Shown: positions 1 to 9,869, numbered from the stretch's first letter. The stretch: DNA of 64,000 nt from Providencia rettgeri (GCF_013702265.1 NZ_CP059348.1:3959757-4023756); one strand, 5' to 3'. Numbers and translations: made by a program. The notes: generated by a model from the sequence alone, not told the origin.

Positions 1-1080
1 CAAGGGGTCAACCGATACTCCGCTGAAAATAAGTATAATTATGACGAAGCAAAAAAGTACTGGATAGCATCAACTAAGCTATCAGTCACGGCTTGCTTTT
101 TTATTATGTCTTTGGGAATTATTTTTTCAAAGAGCTTGTCTGATTATTTGTTTCAAAATGAGTCCCTTTTTTGGCTAATAATATTAGCACTATCAGTACT
201 TCCACTTAATATTATCAATAACATTTTCTTGGGTGTTTTGAATGGATTAGGAGATTATAAAAAATTCTTTGTCGCTAATATTTTTGCTATTATTTCTTCT
301 TTAACATCGATGGTAATTTTAGTTTATCTTTTTGGATTGAATGGTGCCCTTATTTCAGCAGCTTTAAATAATGCAATTGCTGGTTTATGGCTAATATTCT
401 TGATCATGAAAAAACCATGGTTTAAGTTAAGATATTGGTTTGGTTCAACGCCTAAGAAGCAACTCATAGATATGAGTAAATATTTTTTAATGGGAATAAT
501 TGGGGCTCTCACAGGTCCTGTTTCTATAATTATTGTACGTACAATACTAACAAATGATTTTTCAATAGAATTTTCTGGCTATTGGCAAGCTGTTACTAAA
601 ATATCTGAAGCATACTTAGCTGTATTAACTACAGCTATGACAGTCTATTATTTCCCCAAAACTGCATCAGCCAAAACTGTTTCTGAACACCTAAACATAC
701 TTGCAACTGGGGCGAAGGTTGTTATTCCTCTATCTATCATAATGGCTTTATGCATCTTTATATTGAAAGACTTTATTATAAGTTTTTTATTTACTAAAGA
801 ATTTATTCCAGCTCGAGAACTTTTTTTATTTCAAAATATTGGTGACTTTTTTAGGATCTGTAGCTGGCTATTTGCAACTATACTACTTGCAAAGGGATAT
901 TTCTTAATCAACGCAAGCTTAGAAATTTTCATCTCGATCTTATTTCCTACTCTCGTGAAATTGTTAATTTCTAGCTACGGATTTTCTGGTGCTAGCATAG
1001 CTTATTGTTGCACTAATTTAATCTATTTATTATGCACTATGACAATATATTATTGGTATATTAAGCATGAGGTCAAATAA
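1..1080 (+). CDS. wzx: O-antigen flippase Wzx, 5' part missing
   Basis: The reading frame is open from base 1, so the gene starts upstream of the window; the first ATG at 106 is internal. The visible 359 residues begin QGVNRYSAE, which resembles a motif near the N-terminal end of Wzx/polysaccharide-biosynthesis (MATE-like) flippases. They then show a series of hydrophobic helices separated by short basic loops, consistent with an inner-membrane protein that flips undecaprenyl-PP-linked O units to the periplasm. The stop codon overlaps the next gene by one base (TAATG), so it belongs to the same operon. The DNA is very AT-rich, as usual for O-antigen genes. Family confidence is good; the substrate cannot be read from sequence. 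Confidence 0.85.
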   Translation, partial: QGVNRYSAENKYNYDEAKKYWIASTKLSVTACFFIMSLGIIFSKSLSDYLFQNESLFWLIILALSVLPLNIINNIFLGVLNGLGDYKKFFVANIFAIISSLTSMVILVYLFGLNGALISAALNNAIAGLWLIFLIMKKPWFKLRYWFGSTPKKQLIDMSKYFLMGIIGALTGPVSIIIVRTILTNDFSIEFSGYWQAVTKISEAYLAVLTTAMTVYYFPKTASAKTVSEHLNILATGAKVVIPLSIIMALCIFILKDFIISFLFTKEFIPARELFLFQNIGDFFRICSWLFATILLAKGYFLINASLEIFISILFPTLVKLLISSYGFSGASIAYCCTNLIYLLCTMTIYYWYIKHEVK

Positions 1081-2060
1081 TGCAATTCATTAGAAACAAA
1101 TTAGGCATTATTATTCCAGCATATAATGAAGAAAAAAACATAGGCAAAATATTAGAATCACTAGAACATCAATCTATATGTGACTTTGAGGTTATTGTGG
1201 TTGATGATGGATCATCTGATGAAACAGCTACCATCGTCAAAAATTATAAGTCTAAGCGATATAGCTTGACACTACTTCAACAAGAAAACAAAGGCGCTGC
1301 ATTAGCGAGACTGGCCGCTATAGAAAAAAGCACATCTACGTTTATTGCAGTGCTTGATTGTGATGATAGTATAGCTTTTGATACTCTAGAAAAAGCTTTA
1401 ATACCCATATTGAAAAATAATGATATTGATATTTCATTATTTAAGCTACATTATGTTAATTCTATTTGTGATGAAAAAAGTGTAGTTTTTAATTATTATA
1501 CTACTAAAAAACTTTTAGATGGCATTGATGTATTTGAAAACTGTATAAAACATTGGGGTGTGCATGGTTTCGGCATCTATAGAAAAGAATTAATACTAAA
1601 AGCTTACAAAATTTATAACGAAATAAATGAACTCAACCAAAATTTCTTAAATAATGACGAAGTTATTTCTAGAATAAGCTTTGATATTTCAAATAAAATT
1701 GCAATTACAGATGGAAGTTATTATTTTGTTAATAACCCAGAATCAACTACTCGGAGGATAAATTTCAATTACTTTAAAATCATTAATAATGCATTCATTT
1801 TATTGGATTACATTAAAGAAAAAAGAGAAAAAGGCGAATTCTCAGATGTATCTAACAATATTAATAGCTTAATCATCAGTACCATTTGGGGAGTAACTAT
1901 AAGATATATAAAGTGGAATAAACATCTAAGTAGAGATGAACGGTTACAGTGGAGACTAGCTATTAATCAAAGTCTCAATCAAGTGAAAAAACTTAAATTA
2001 AATAGAACGTTAAAAGAAAGTTTTAAATTATTAGTTATTAATTCATTAATCAAAAAATAA
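1080..2060 (+). CDS. GT2 family glycosyltransferase
   Basis: The 326-residue protein has the GT-A fold signature of family 2. It has an N-terminal IIPAYNEEKNIGKIL segment (about residues 10-25), VVDDGSSDETA (about 41-51) for nucleotide-sugar binding, and VLDCDDS (about 92-98) as the probable metal-binding DxD equivalent. It has no obvious membrane helix and is probably a cytoplasmic, membrane-associated enzyme that adds one sugar to the lipid-linked O unit. The ATG overlaps the wzx stop by one base and the next gene follows after five bases, so it is translated within the O-antigen operon. Donor and linkage cannot be assigned from sequence. Confidence 0.85.
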   Translation: MQFIRNKLGIIIPAYNEEKNIGKILESLEHQSICDFEVIVVDDGSSDETATIVKNYKSKRYSLTLLQQENKGAALARLAAIEKSTSTFIAVLDCDDSIAFDTLEKALIPILKNNDIDISLFKLHYVNSICDEKSVVFNYYTTKKLLDGIDVFENCIKHWGVHGFGIYRKELILKAYKIYNEINELNQNFLNNDEVISRISFDISNKIAITDGSYYFVNNPESTTRRINFNYFKIINNAFILLDYIKEKREKGEFSDVSNNINSLIISTIWGVTIRYIKWNKHLSRDERLQWRLAINQSLNQVKKLKLNRTLKESFKLLVINSLIKK

Positions 2061-2065
2061 TTCCC

Positions 2066-2935
2066 ATGAAAGTTACAATTATAATTGCTTGCTACAATGC
2101 AGAGAAATATATTAAAGAAACACTAGATTCCTGCATTAACCAAAGCTATAAAGACATCCAAATAATCATTACTGATGATTGCTCCCAAGATAATAGTATT
2201 TCTGTTGTCAATGAATGGTTGGATATAAGAAAAAAAACTCATCCTAATATTGAGTGTACTCTTGTATGTAATGAATCTAATAGAGGGATCCCTGCAAATT
2301 GTAATGCTGGTTTAAGATATGCGAAAGGTGATTGGATTAAATTTTTAGGCTCAGATGACCTCCTACACATAGATGCAATTAGTAATTTCATTAGTCATAT
2401 TAAATCTGATCCTAATAAAGAATCTCTAGGAGCAGTGTTTACATATTTCAAAACATTTGGTAACGCTATTGTATCAAAAAAATACCCGCTACCATGGACT
2501 CGATTAATAAGCGCCATGCCCCCATCAATTATAAAGAAAAAGTTGTCAAATATACAGTTTAGTAATTTAGCTCCAGGTGCATTCATCCAAAGAAAATTCA
2601 TTCAATCTTTTGATACAAACTATCGTCTTTTAGAAGATCTACCTTTCTGGCTGCAATTAATAAATAACAATATAAAAACTAATTTTTATGATTTTATCTC
2701 AGTAAGTTATAGAATTCACTCCAACCAGGTTACATCAAGAGAAAATAAAATGAACAAAATGCTATATAGTGACTTGGTTTTTTTAAATAAAATGCGCCTA
2801 TTTAATAAGGATTATATAGGTTATGTCCACAATAGTTTTAATTTATTTTGCGACAAAAGAAACCTTAAATACTTGAAAATAATAAATCCGATAAACATTA
2901 TGATAAAAATAATTGACAAGGTTTTCTCAAAATAA
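2066..2935 (+). CDS. GT2 family glycosyltransferase
   Basis: This 289-residue second GT2 enzyme has IIIACYNAEKYIKETLDSC at residues 5-23, ITDDCSQDNS near 35-44 and FLGSDDLL near 93-100 as the DxD-type metal site. It is probably cytoplasmic and acts on the undecaprenyl-linked O unit. It lies five bases after the preceding transferase and its stop overlaps the wzy start by one base, supporting a single transcript. It shares only the family motifs with the gene before it, so a recent tandem duplication is unlikely. Sugar specificity is unknown. Confidence 0.85.
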   Translation: MKVTIIIACYNAEKYIKETLDSCINQSYKDIQIIITDDCSQDNSISVVNEWLDIRKKTHPNIECTLVCNESNRGIPANCNAGLRYAKGDWIKFLGSDDLLHIDAISNFISHIKSDPNKESLGAVFTYFKTFGNAIVSKKYPLPWTRLISAMPPSIIKKKLSNIQFSNLAPGAFIQRKFIQSFDTNYRLLEDLPFWLQLINNNIKTNFYDFISVSYRIHSNQVTSRENKMNKMLYSDLVFLNKMRLFNKDYIGYVHNSFNLFCDKRNLKYLKIINPINIMIKIIDKVFSK

Positions 2936-4074
2936 TGTTCCTGCTAATTAACTCAGTGTTATTATTGATTATCTCTATTTTTTGGCCTAGGTTTAATTTT
3001 AATTCAAAAATAATGGTAAGAACTATTATTTATATATGGCTGATTTTTTCATTCTCATTTTTTTATTTTAATGGCATGGACTGGGCTATTTATTTTGGGA
3101 AATTTAAAAGTAATGAAGAAGCATTTTCATCCTTTGAGCCTGGGTTTGTCATTTTTTTCAAAATTTTATTATTTTTTAGTTCCGAAAATTTCGGATTAAC
3201 TATAGTTTATTTTTATTCAATCGCTTTCGGTATTCTTTTATCTTCACTTTCTAAGTACAAAGCTAATGAACCATTTTTTATTGCTATATTGATCATTGTT
3301 TGTGGACATACATTAATATTAGAACAACTGAGACAATTTTTGGCTTGTCTAATAGTCTTTCCTAGCATAATTGAATATCAAAAAAATAGCTCATTAAAGA
3401 AATTGTCCTTCCGTGTGATCTTTGCCGCTTTATTTCATGCTTCTGCACTTATTCTTCTCCCTGTAATTTTGCTTTGTAGAATAAAAAAACAGCATTTATT
3501 TATTCTATCAAGCATTCTGTCGGTTTTATTTATTATTATCTTATTAATAAATGGTCATCACCTATTATTTACCTTAGGGGATTTAAATTTTATCTTTATT
3601 AAGCTATCATATTATTTAGAAAAAAACCCAATAACAATTCAGATGGGATGGCAAAATTTATTTACTCTTACCTTTATTGTCACATATATATTGACAAGTG
3701 AGGAATTAGAGGCGAATGATAACAAGCTATTTTTACGAATTATTTTTGTCGGTGCTACCATTTTAACATTTAGTGGAATGGTTCTATTTTTCAATCGTTT
3801 TTCTTTTTATTTTATTTTCATAATAATTTATCTTGCATCAAGTCACAATCACACATATGGAAAAAACAAAAAGTCACAAAGAGCAAAAAAGATAATAATT
3901 TTTAGCTATTTTTCCCTGTTTGTTTCTTTGAATTTCCTTTCATACTTTCGAAATGACTTAGCTCCTATAAAATTCGACAATTTAGACCTACATTTTTTTG
4001 AATTATTTGATGATAATTATCTCCAAATACACTCTGAAATTATTTTATCCAAACAAGTAGTTGGTAATAAATGA
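2935..4074 (+). CDS. wzy: O-antigen polymerase Wzy, EpsG-like
   Basis: The 379-residue protein is almost entirely hydrophobic, with roughly ten predicted transmembrane segments, and has the early FNGMDWAIYFGKF region characteristic of EpsG-family polymerases. A QLRQFLACLIV segment lies near residue 130, where EpsG-type proteins carry a conserved arginine-containing helix. Its role would be periplasmic polymerisation of O units. It is the only multi-spanning protein of the cluster besides Wzx, which supports the call by elimination. The start overlaps the preceding stop by one base and its end overlaps the next start by four bases (ATGA). Wzy proteins are poorly conserved, so the assignment rests on topology and context. 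Confidence 0.75.
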   Translation: MFLLINSVLLLIISIFWPRFNFNSKIMVRTIIYIWLIFSFSFFYFNGMDWAIYFGKFKSNEEAFSSFEPGFVIFFKILLFFSSENFGLTIVYFYSIAFGILLSSLSKYKANEPFFIAILIIVCGHTLILEQLRQFLACLIVFPSIIEYQKNSSLKKLSFRVIFAALFHASALILLPVILLCRIKKQHLFILSSILSVLFIIILLINGHHLLFTLGDLNFIFIKLSYYLEKNPITIQMGWQNLFTLTFIVTYILTSEELEANDNKLFLRIIFVGATILTFSGMVLFFNRFSFYFIFIIIYLASSHNHTYGKNKKSQRAKKIIIFSYFSLFVSLNFLSYFRNDLAPIKFDNLDLHFFELFDDNYLQIHSEIILSKQVVGNK

Positions 4075-5186
4075 ACAATCTGAAATTATTATTCATAGTC
4101 ACCGGATTAGGCATGGGTGGTGCTGAAAAACAAGTATGTTCACTTGCAGATAAACTATCCCAGCAAGGCCATAGAATTACAATTATTAGTATTTCAGATG
4201 GGGAAATTTTCATAGTTCCCAAAGGTAAAGGTATTGAAATAATATCTCTAAATATGAAAAAAGATATTCTTAGTTTTTTAACATCAATGAGGAAACTAAA
4301 AAATATAATAAAAAATGAACGGCCAGACATTGTTCACAGCCATATGGTTCACGCCAATATATTTTCTCGCTTACTCCGTCTATTTATAAAAATACCAGTA
4401 TTAATATGTACAGCGCATAGTAAAAATGAAGGAGGGAAATTGAGAATGTTCCTCTATCGAATCACCGATAGATTGGCAACAATATCCACCAATGTTAGCC
4501 AAGAAGCTGTTGATGCTTTTATTGAGAAAAAAGCAACCAAACCAGGTCGAATGATTCCTATTTATAATGGTATAGATACAAATGTTTTTTCTTATAATGA
4601 TATCATTAGAAAAAAAATACGTGACGAACTGAATTTAGATAATGAAACCCCTCTCATATTGGCAGTTGGTAGATTAACTGAAGCTAAAGACTACCCCAAT
4701 TTATTACATGCCTTTGCAAACCTAAATTCACCTAAAAACCCTAAGTTAGTGATTATTGGTGATGGTGAAGAAAAAGAAAATTTACAGCAAATAGCATACA
4801 ACCTAAACATATCTGAAAATGTTATATGGTTGGGAATCCGACATGATGTACAGGATTGGATGTCTGCCTGTGATCTATTTGTATTGTCTTCTGCTTGGGA
4901 AGGATTTGGGTTAGTCGTTGCCGAAGCAATGGCTTGCGAACGTTTAGTTATCGGAACAAATTCAGGTGGTGTTAAAGAAGTTATCGATAAATATGGAGTA
5001 GTTATTCCCCCTAAAGATGTACCAGCATTAACATCTGCAATGACTCAATATTTAGCCTTACCTAACCATGAGAAAAAAGTTCTAGGTTCACAAGCCCGCA
5101 AACATATTGTAGATACCTTTTCTCTCGAAAAAACTAGTCAAGAATGGTTAAATCTCTATACTCACCTTCTAAAAAAACATGAATAA
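4071..5186 (+). CDS. GT4 family glycosyltransferase
   Basis: This 371-residue GT-B enzyme has an N-terminal acceptor domain with GLGMGGAEKQV (about residues 12-22) and a C-terminal nucleotide-sugar domain with AVGRLTEAKDYP (about 200-211). The EX7E motif lies in AWEGFGLVVAEAMA (about 283-296) and is followed by a GTNSGGVKE loop. It is probably a cytoplasmic retaining transferase using a UDP- or GDP-sugar to extend the O unit. It overlaps wzy by four bases and the next gene by eight. Sequence alone does not reveal the sugar. Confidence 0.87.
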   Translation: MNNLKLLFIVTGLGMGGAEKQVCSLADKLSQQGHRITIISISDGEIFIVPKGKGIEIISLNMKKDILSFLTSMRKLKNIIKNERPDIVHSHMVHANIFSRLLRLFIKIPVLICTAHSKNEGGKLRMFLYRITDRLATISTNVSQEAVDAFIEKKATKPGRMIPIYNGIDTNVFSYNDIIRKKIRDELNLDNETPLILAVGRLTEAKDYPNLLHAFANLNSPKNPKLVIIGDGEEKENLQQIAYNLNISENVIWLGIRHDVQDWMSACDLFVLSSAWEGFGLVVAEAMACERLVIGTNSGGVKEVIDKYGVVIPPKDVPALTSAMTQYLALPNHEKKVLGSQARKHIVDTFSLEKTSQEWLNLYTHLLKKHE

Positions 5187-6216
5187 AAAAATAGCTATTG
5201 TTATCACAAAATCTGAAATCGGTGGTGCTCAAACATGGGTACTAGAGTTATATAACATATTAAAACCCACCCTTGATGTATATTTAATAACATCGGAAAA
5301 GGGCTGGTTAACAAATTACTTCCCAATTGAAAATACATTCATTCTTCCTGAATTGGCAAGTACCAAAAAACCATCTTGTATCTTTAAAATATCAAGCATT
5401 CTCAAAAACAATAATATTGACACTGTTATTTCAAACTCAGCTAATGCTGGTCTATATGCTCGTTTAGCTAAATTATTAAAACCTCACAATCATATATATG
5501 TCTCCCATGGTTGGTCCTGCATATATAACGGCGGAAGATTTAAAAATATTTTTTGTTGGATTGAAAAGTCATTATCAATGATTTCAAATACAATTCTTTG
5601 TGTTTCCGAGCAAGATAAAAAAAATGCCATTAATATCATCGGAATCAGTAAAAATAAAATTTCTGTTATAAAAAATAGAATTTCTCCGCTAAGAAGAAAA
5701 GAAAAAGTAAATAATAGGTTAAAAGCTCTTTTTGTAGGGAGAATGGTACATCCTAAACGAGCTGATTTATTTATTGAAGCAGCAAAAAAATCACCATCTG
5801 TAGATTTTTATTTGGTTGGTGATGGGCCTCTACTCGAAAATTTGAAATCACAATATTCCGATAAACATAAAAATATATTCTTCTTAGGCGAAATTAATAA
5901 TTTTGATGCTTATTATGATTTTGACATCTTCGTTCTTTGTTCCGACAGCGAAGGATTACCAATGTCAGCCATAGAAGCAGGTTCCGCCGGCTTACCATTA
6001 ATCTTAAGTAATGTCGGTGGATGTTCTGAACTTATATATCCCTCCGATAATAAGAGTAATGGATTATTAGTGAATAATGATCTGGACAGCTTACTCAAGG
6101 CATTGACAGAAATATCAGAAAATTACTTAGCCTATTATGATTGTGCACAAAATACGCGGCATCAATTTAATATTGAATCTGTCGCACATGAATACATCAA
6201 ATTAATTCAAGGATAA
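5179..6216 (+). CDS. GT4 family glycosyltransferase
   Basis: This 345-residue GT-B enzyme has SEIGGAQTWVLEL near residues 12-24, a second-domain ALFVGRMVHPKRADL start near 183-197, and the EX7E-type motif in SEGLPMSAIEAG near 257-268. The glycine loop NVGGCSELI follows. It is the fourth transferase of the operon. With a WecA-type enzyme encoded elsewhere adding the first sugar phosphate, four transferases would give a pentasaccharide repeat (inference). It overlaps the previous gene by eight bases, and AGGAT precedes the next gene's start. Confidence 0.86.
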   Translation: MNKKIAIVITKSEIGGAQTWVLELYNILKPTLDVYLITSEKGWLTNYFPIENTFILPELASTKKPSCIFKISSILKNNNIDTVISNSANAGLYARLAKLLKPHNHIYVSHGWSCIYNGGRFKNIFCWIEKSLSMISNTILCVSEQDKKNAINIIGISKNKISVIKNRISPLRRKEKVNNRLKALFVGRMVHPKRADLFIEAAKKSPSVDFYLVGDGPLLENLKSQYSDKHKNIFFLGEINNFDAYYDFDIFVLCSDSEGLPMSAIEAGSAGLPLILSNVGGCSELIYPSDNKSNGLLVNNDLDSLLKALTEISENYLAYYDCAQNTRHQFNIESVAHEYIKLIQG

Positions 6217-6222
6217 TAATTA

Positions 6223-7170
6223 ATGCTAACTATCATCGGTGGTTCCGGTTTTATCGGAACACGTCTGTCAAACCAATTAAAATCTCAAAATATCGATTTC
6301 AAAATTGTTGATATTGAAAAAAGTGAAGCTCATCCTGAAAAATGGGAATTTGGCGATGTCACCAAACCAGAAACGCTTATTGACCCACTGAAAGGTAGTG
6401 ACGTTATTATCAACCTATCAGCAAAACATAAAGATAACGTTCACCCTATTAGCCTTTACTATGAAGTGAACGTTGATGGTGCCAAAAACGTCTGTAATGT
6501 CGCTGAAAAATTGGGTATCAAACATATTGTTTTCACTTCATCGGTTGCTGTTTATGGCTTCGTTGAAAAAGAAACCGGGGAAGATGGCGAATATCATCCA
6601 TTTAACCACTATGGTAAATCTAAGTTAGAAGCTGAATACGTTTACGATGCATGGCAGGCAAAATCTGCGAACAACGTCTTAGTCACGATTCGTCCAACCG
6701 TTGTATTTGGTGAAAATAACCGTGGTAACGTTTATAACCTATTCCGTCAAATTGCGTCTGGTCGATTCTTAATGATCGGTTCTGGTAATAACCAAAAATC
6801 AATGGCCTATGTAGAAAATATTGCAGCGTTTATTACATTCGCAACCACCTTCACTGAAGGAAAGCATGTATTCAATTACATCGATAAGCCTGATTTTACG
6901 ATGAACGAATTAACAACGGTCATTTGTGGTGCCCTTAATAAGCCAAAATCTAATATCCGCATTCCATATCCAGTTGGGATTTTAGGTGGCTACTGTTTTG
7001 ACGTGCTTTCTAAACTGACGGGCAAAGAATTCCCAGTGAGTAGTATTCGTGTGAAAAAATTCTGTGCTCGTACACAATTTAAATCAAACTATATTGGAAA
7101 TACCTCTTTTGTTCCGCCAGTGACTTTGGAACAAGGTATCGCGAATACCGTTCAATACGAGTTTAAATAA
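6223..7170 (+). CDS. NAD-dependent sugar epimerase/dehydratase/reductase
   Basis: This 315-residue extended short-chain dehydrogenase has the Rossmann GGSGFIGT loop at residues 6-13 and the catalytic tyrosine and lysine of YGKSK at 130-134. The presumed third catalytic position is in the TSSVAVYG strand near 105-112. It acts on a nucleotide sugar in the cytoplasm. Overall length and motifs fit the group that includes WbpV/WreQ-type 4-ketoreductases and UDP-sugar 4-epimerases, but the substrate cannot be chosen from sequence. The start has AGGA ten bases upstream. Codon use is less AT-biased than in the transferases before it, suggesting a more conserved end of the O-antigen locus. Confidence 0.75.
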   Translation: MLTIIGGSGFIGTRLSNQLKSQNIDFKIVDIEKSEAHPEKWEFGDVTKPETLIDPLKGSDVIINLSAKHKDNVHPISLYYEVNVDGAKNVCNVAEKLGIKHIVFTSSVAVYGFVEKETGEDGEYHPFNHYGKSKLEAEYVYDAWQAKSANNVLVTIRPTVVFGENNRGNVYNLFRQIASGRFLMIGSGNNQKSMAYVENIAAFITFATTFTEGKHVFNYIDKPDFTMNELTTVICGALNKPKSNIRIPYPVGILGGYCFDVLSKLTGKEFPVSSIRVKKFCARTQFKSNYIGNTSFVPPVTLEQGIANTVQYEFK

Positions 7171-7201
7171 ATTCAGAAAAGTTTGTAAATAGGACTCAAC
7201 C

Positions 7202-8224
7202 ATGAACACCTCCAGCGTTTTAGTCACCGGCGGTCTTGGCTATATCGGTAGCCATACCTGTGTACAAATGATCCAACAAGGTATTCAACCGATTATTTTG
7301 GATAACCTACATAATGCCAATCTTGAAGTGCTTAATCGCATCGAAAACATCACGGGAACTAAACCGACGTTCTACCAAGGGGATGTGCGTAATAAGGCCA
7401 TTTTGGATACCATTTTTGCCCAGCATTCCATTAGCTCAGTCATTCACTTTGCGGGTCTAAAAGCGGTTGGTGAGTCTGTTGAAAAGCCAATTGAGTACTA
7501 TGATGTGAATGTCAATGGCACCTTGGTTTTAGTACAAAGTATGCAGCAAGCAGGGGTCAAAAGCTTAATTTTTAGCTCCTCGGCGACAGTATATGGCGAC
7601 CCAGAAGAAGTACCACTGACCGAAAATTCAAAAGTTGGTGGAACCACTAATCCATACGGCACCAGTAAGTATATGGTAGAGCGGGTCCTAACTGATTTAC
7701 ATATCGCAAAAAATGAATGGTCAATTACCTTGTTACGCTACTTCAACCCCGTTGGTGCTCATCAATCTGGACTAATTGGTGAAGACCCTCAAGGTATCCC
7801 AAATAACTTAACGCCTTATATTGCTCAAGTTGCTGTTGGTCGCCATAAAGAAGTGATGGTATTTGGAGATGACTACCCAACTCCTGATGGAACGGGTGTG
7901 CGTGATTATATCCATGTTATGGATTTAGCGGATGGTCATATTGCTACACTGACCCATACCAGCCAAAAATCAGGATTACATCTTTATAATCTTGGCACAG
8001 GTAAAGGCACGAGTGTTTTAGAAATGATTGCTGCCTTTGAAAAAGCAACGAATAAGCCAATTCCATATAAAATTGTTGCGAGAAGATCTGGTGATATTGC
8101 TGAATGTTGGTCTAGTCCTGAAAAAGCATTGAGTGATTTAGGTTGGAAAGCACAATATTCCGTACAAGATATGGTTGATGACAGCTGGCGCTGGCAGTCT
8201 AAAAACCCTAACGGTTATAAATAA
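7202..8224 (+). CDS. galE: UDP-glucose 4-epimerase
   Basis: The 340-residue protein matches GalE throughout: NAD-binding GGLGYIGSH at residues 10-18, SSSATVYG near 125-132, catalytic Tyr152 and Lys156 in YGTSK, and the C-terminal GTGKGTSVLEM segment. It interconverts UDP-Glc and UDP-Gal and, as O-antigen-linked homologues often do, may also interconvert UDP-GlcNAc and UDP-GalNAc (inference). It is the last gene of the O-antigen block, 31 bases after the preceding epimerase, with AGGAC upstream of its ATG. No gal operon genes are beside it, so its role here is probably precursor supply for LPS. Confidence 0.92.
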   Translation: MNTSSVLVTGGLGYIGSHTCVQMIQQGIQPIILDNLHNANLEVLNRIENITGTKPTFYQGDVRNKAILDTIFAQHSISSVIHFAGLKAVGESVEKPIEYYDVNVNGTLVLVQSMQQAGVKSLIFSSSATVYGDPEEVPLTENSKVGGTTNPYGTSKYMVERVLTDLHIAKNEWSITLLRYFNPVGAHQSGLIGEDPQGIPNNLTPYIAQVAVGRHKEVMVFGDDYPTPDGTGVRDYIHVMDLADGHIATLTHTSQKSGLHLYNLGTGKGTSVLEMIAAFEKATNKPIPYKIVARRSGDIAECWSSPEKALSDLGWKAQYSVQDMVDDSWRWQSKNPNGYK

Positions 8225-8332
8225 CCGCAGCTATATATGATTTTCTAGACTAACTGACAGTATTCACAGTCCACTTCCAGATTAATTTTTTTAACTAAAT
8301 CAATCTCTAAAAAAGCATTATTAGAATTGTTT

Positions 8333-8363
8333 TTTATATCCCCTATCCGATAGGGGATATAAA
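8333..8363. repeat. Perfect 15-bp inverted repeat between convergent galE and gtrC-like gene
   Basis: Arms of 15 bases (TTTATATCCCCTATC and its complement) flank a single central base. It sits where two transcripts meet, so a bidirectional terminator or transcript-end stabiliser is likely. It lacks the U run expected on either strand, so intrinsic termination is not certain. Confidence 0.6.
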
Positions 8364-8378
8364 CAAATCTTAGTACTA

Positions 8379-9869
8379 TTATTTACATTCTTTATTTGAA
8401 AAATCGACAATTAAATAATCATCTTTCTTATAAATACTAAATGTTTGTGATTTGTAAATTTTCTCAAATTCACAAAAGTTATTTTTATAATCAATTAACT
8501 CTCCCTGTATCACACCTGGATATATTTGTTTTATTCCATACAAGTCCATATATCTAAAAGGACCAAGCCAGTTATAATAATAATCAACAACTATTGTTTT
8601 TAGTAATGGATAATTTAAAGATGAATTAGAGAAAACTGGTGACTTAGGTGATTCTCCATTAAAAATAACTTTCACACTTTCGTTTTTAATATTTTTAGTC
8701 GCATCCTTAAACTCAATAGCAACATTTTTATTCATATCATTTTGCATATTCAAAGAGTTTCCATATGAATATACAAATGTGAATATATAAAAAGTAGATA
8801 TTATTGATATTATCATGGGGATGGTTTTTAATTTCACTGCCTTATACAATAAAAATATTGTTAATAAAAAATATGCATTAATTCCTATGTAGACTCTCGC
8901 AAATGTTTCCAATGAATTAGATAAAAACAACAACGACCCCATAGATGCTATAATACTTAGGAATGGAACGATAATTGACAATATCAAAATTGAAAGCATA
9001 ACATATTTATTCGAATTTGAAATGTTTCTTATGTGATATTTAGTAGAGATAATTATTGATGACACTATATTTATAGATACAAATGCAATGATTAGCCACT
9101 TTCCATTTTCTGCAATTATATTTCTCTCAAAAAAAATATAATAAGTATTTGCATTATTTAATATAGTATCCATGATACTATTCGATATACCAGGGTGATG
9201 AGATGCATTATCATTAACATGTGTTGATGGTAGAATAATTAACATATAAACAATAGTGCCAAATATAAGTGACAGTAGTTTTACCGATACCTTCTTTATA
9301 ATCTCATATGCTTGTATATCTTTCGTTAATAAATAAAAAAAATAAATAGAGATAAATATAGCAGCTATATTTATTGATGGTTGATAAAAACTATAAACAA
9401 AACAAATTGCAGCGCCACTTAAAATAAGCTCAATGATTTTATTTTTCAATTCAATAAATAAAAATAAAAAACAAAAAAATATAGAAAAAGTTATTGTAAG
9501 AGAGTCGAATCTATATGTTAGTGGCTCAAAAATAAATGGCGAAAAAAGAAATGAAATAGGAATAATAAATGACTTCAATGAATCATCAAGAAATTTCCAC
9601 CTGAATATTGAAAATGATATTGCAAGCATAACACAGCTCGTTAAAAGTGGAAGAGGTGCAAGGTCAGATAGATGCCCATTAAAATTGAATAAAATCATTG
9701 CAATATCGGACATAGGCCTTCCATCTATGCCCCAAAACGTATATCCATGAGTAGCCCTAGTTAAATCATCAATGTAATACACATTAGCTAATATAATCGG
9801 GAAAACCAATAAGATTAAAAGTAATAAATAATATCGAATGCTTTTTTGAAAATTTATTTCTAAGATCAT
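8379..9869 (-). CDS. GtrC-type O-antigen glucosyltransferase (Glucos_trans_II-like)
   Basis: This 496-residue membrane protein has about ten to eleven hydrophobic segments. Near the N-terminus, [17 protein letters not shown] (about residues 31-47) followed by DGRPMSD matches the start of the GtrII-type glucosyl transferase family, where the acidic pair is in the first periplasmic loop. In this family the enzyme takes glucose from undecaprenyl-phosphate-glucose and adds it to O-antigen in the periplasm. It follows gtrB with a four-base overlap and is last of a gtrA-gtrB-gtrC order. The third gene is the type-specific one in known gtr operons, and this one is very AT-rich and cannot be assigned to a linkage. 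The transferred sugar is assumed, not shown. Confidence 0.8.
   Translation of the reverse strand: MILEINFQKSIRYYLLLLILLVFPIILANVYYIDDLTRATHGYTFWGIDGRPMSDIAMILFNFNGHLSDLAPLPLLTSCVMLAISFSIFRWKFLDDSLKSFIIPISFLFSPFIFEPLTYRFDSLTITFSIFFCFLFLFIELKNKIIELILSGAAICFVYSFYQPSINIAAIFISIYFFYLLTKDIQAYEIIKKVSVKLLSLIFGTIVYMLIILPSTHVNDNASHHPGISNSIMDTILNNANTYYIFFERNIIAENGKWLIIAFVSINIVSSIIISTKYHIRNISNSNKYVMLSILILSIIVPFLSIIASMGSLLFLSNSLETFARVYIGINAYFLLTIFLLYKAVKLKTIPMIISIISTFYIFTFVYSYGNSLNMQNDMNKNVAIEFKDATKNIKNESVKVIFNGESPKSPVFSNSSLNYPLLKTIVVDYYYNWLGPFRYMDLYGIKQIYPGVIQGELIDYKNNFCEFEKIYKSQTFSIYKKDDYLIVDFSNKECK

Noticed and set aside
9433..9750. 105-codon plus-strand ORF in the gtrC-like gene
   Set aside because: Antisense, Lys/Asn-rich translation typical of AT-rich shadow frames.
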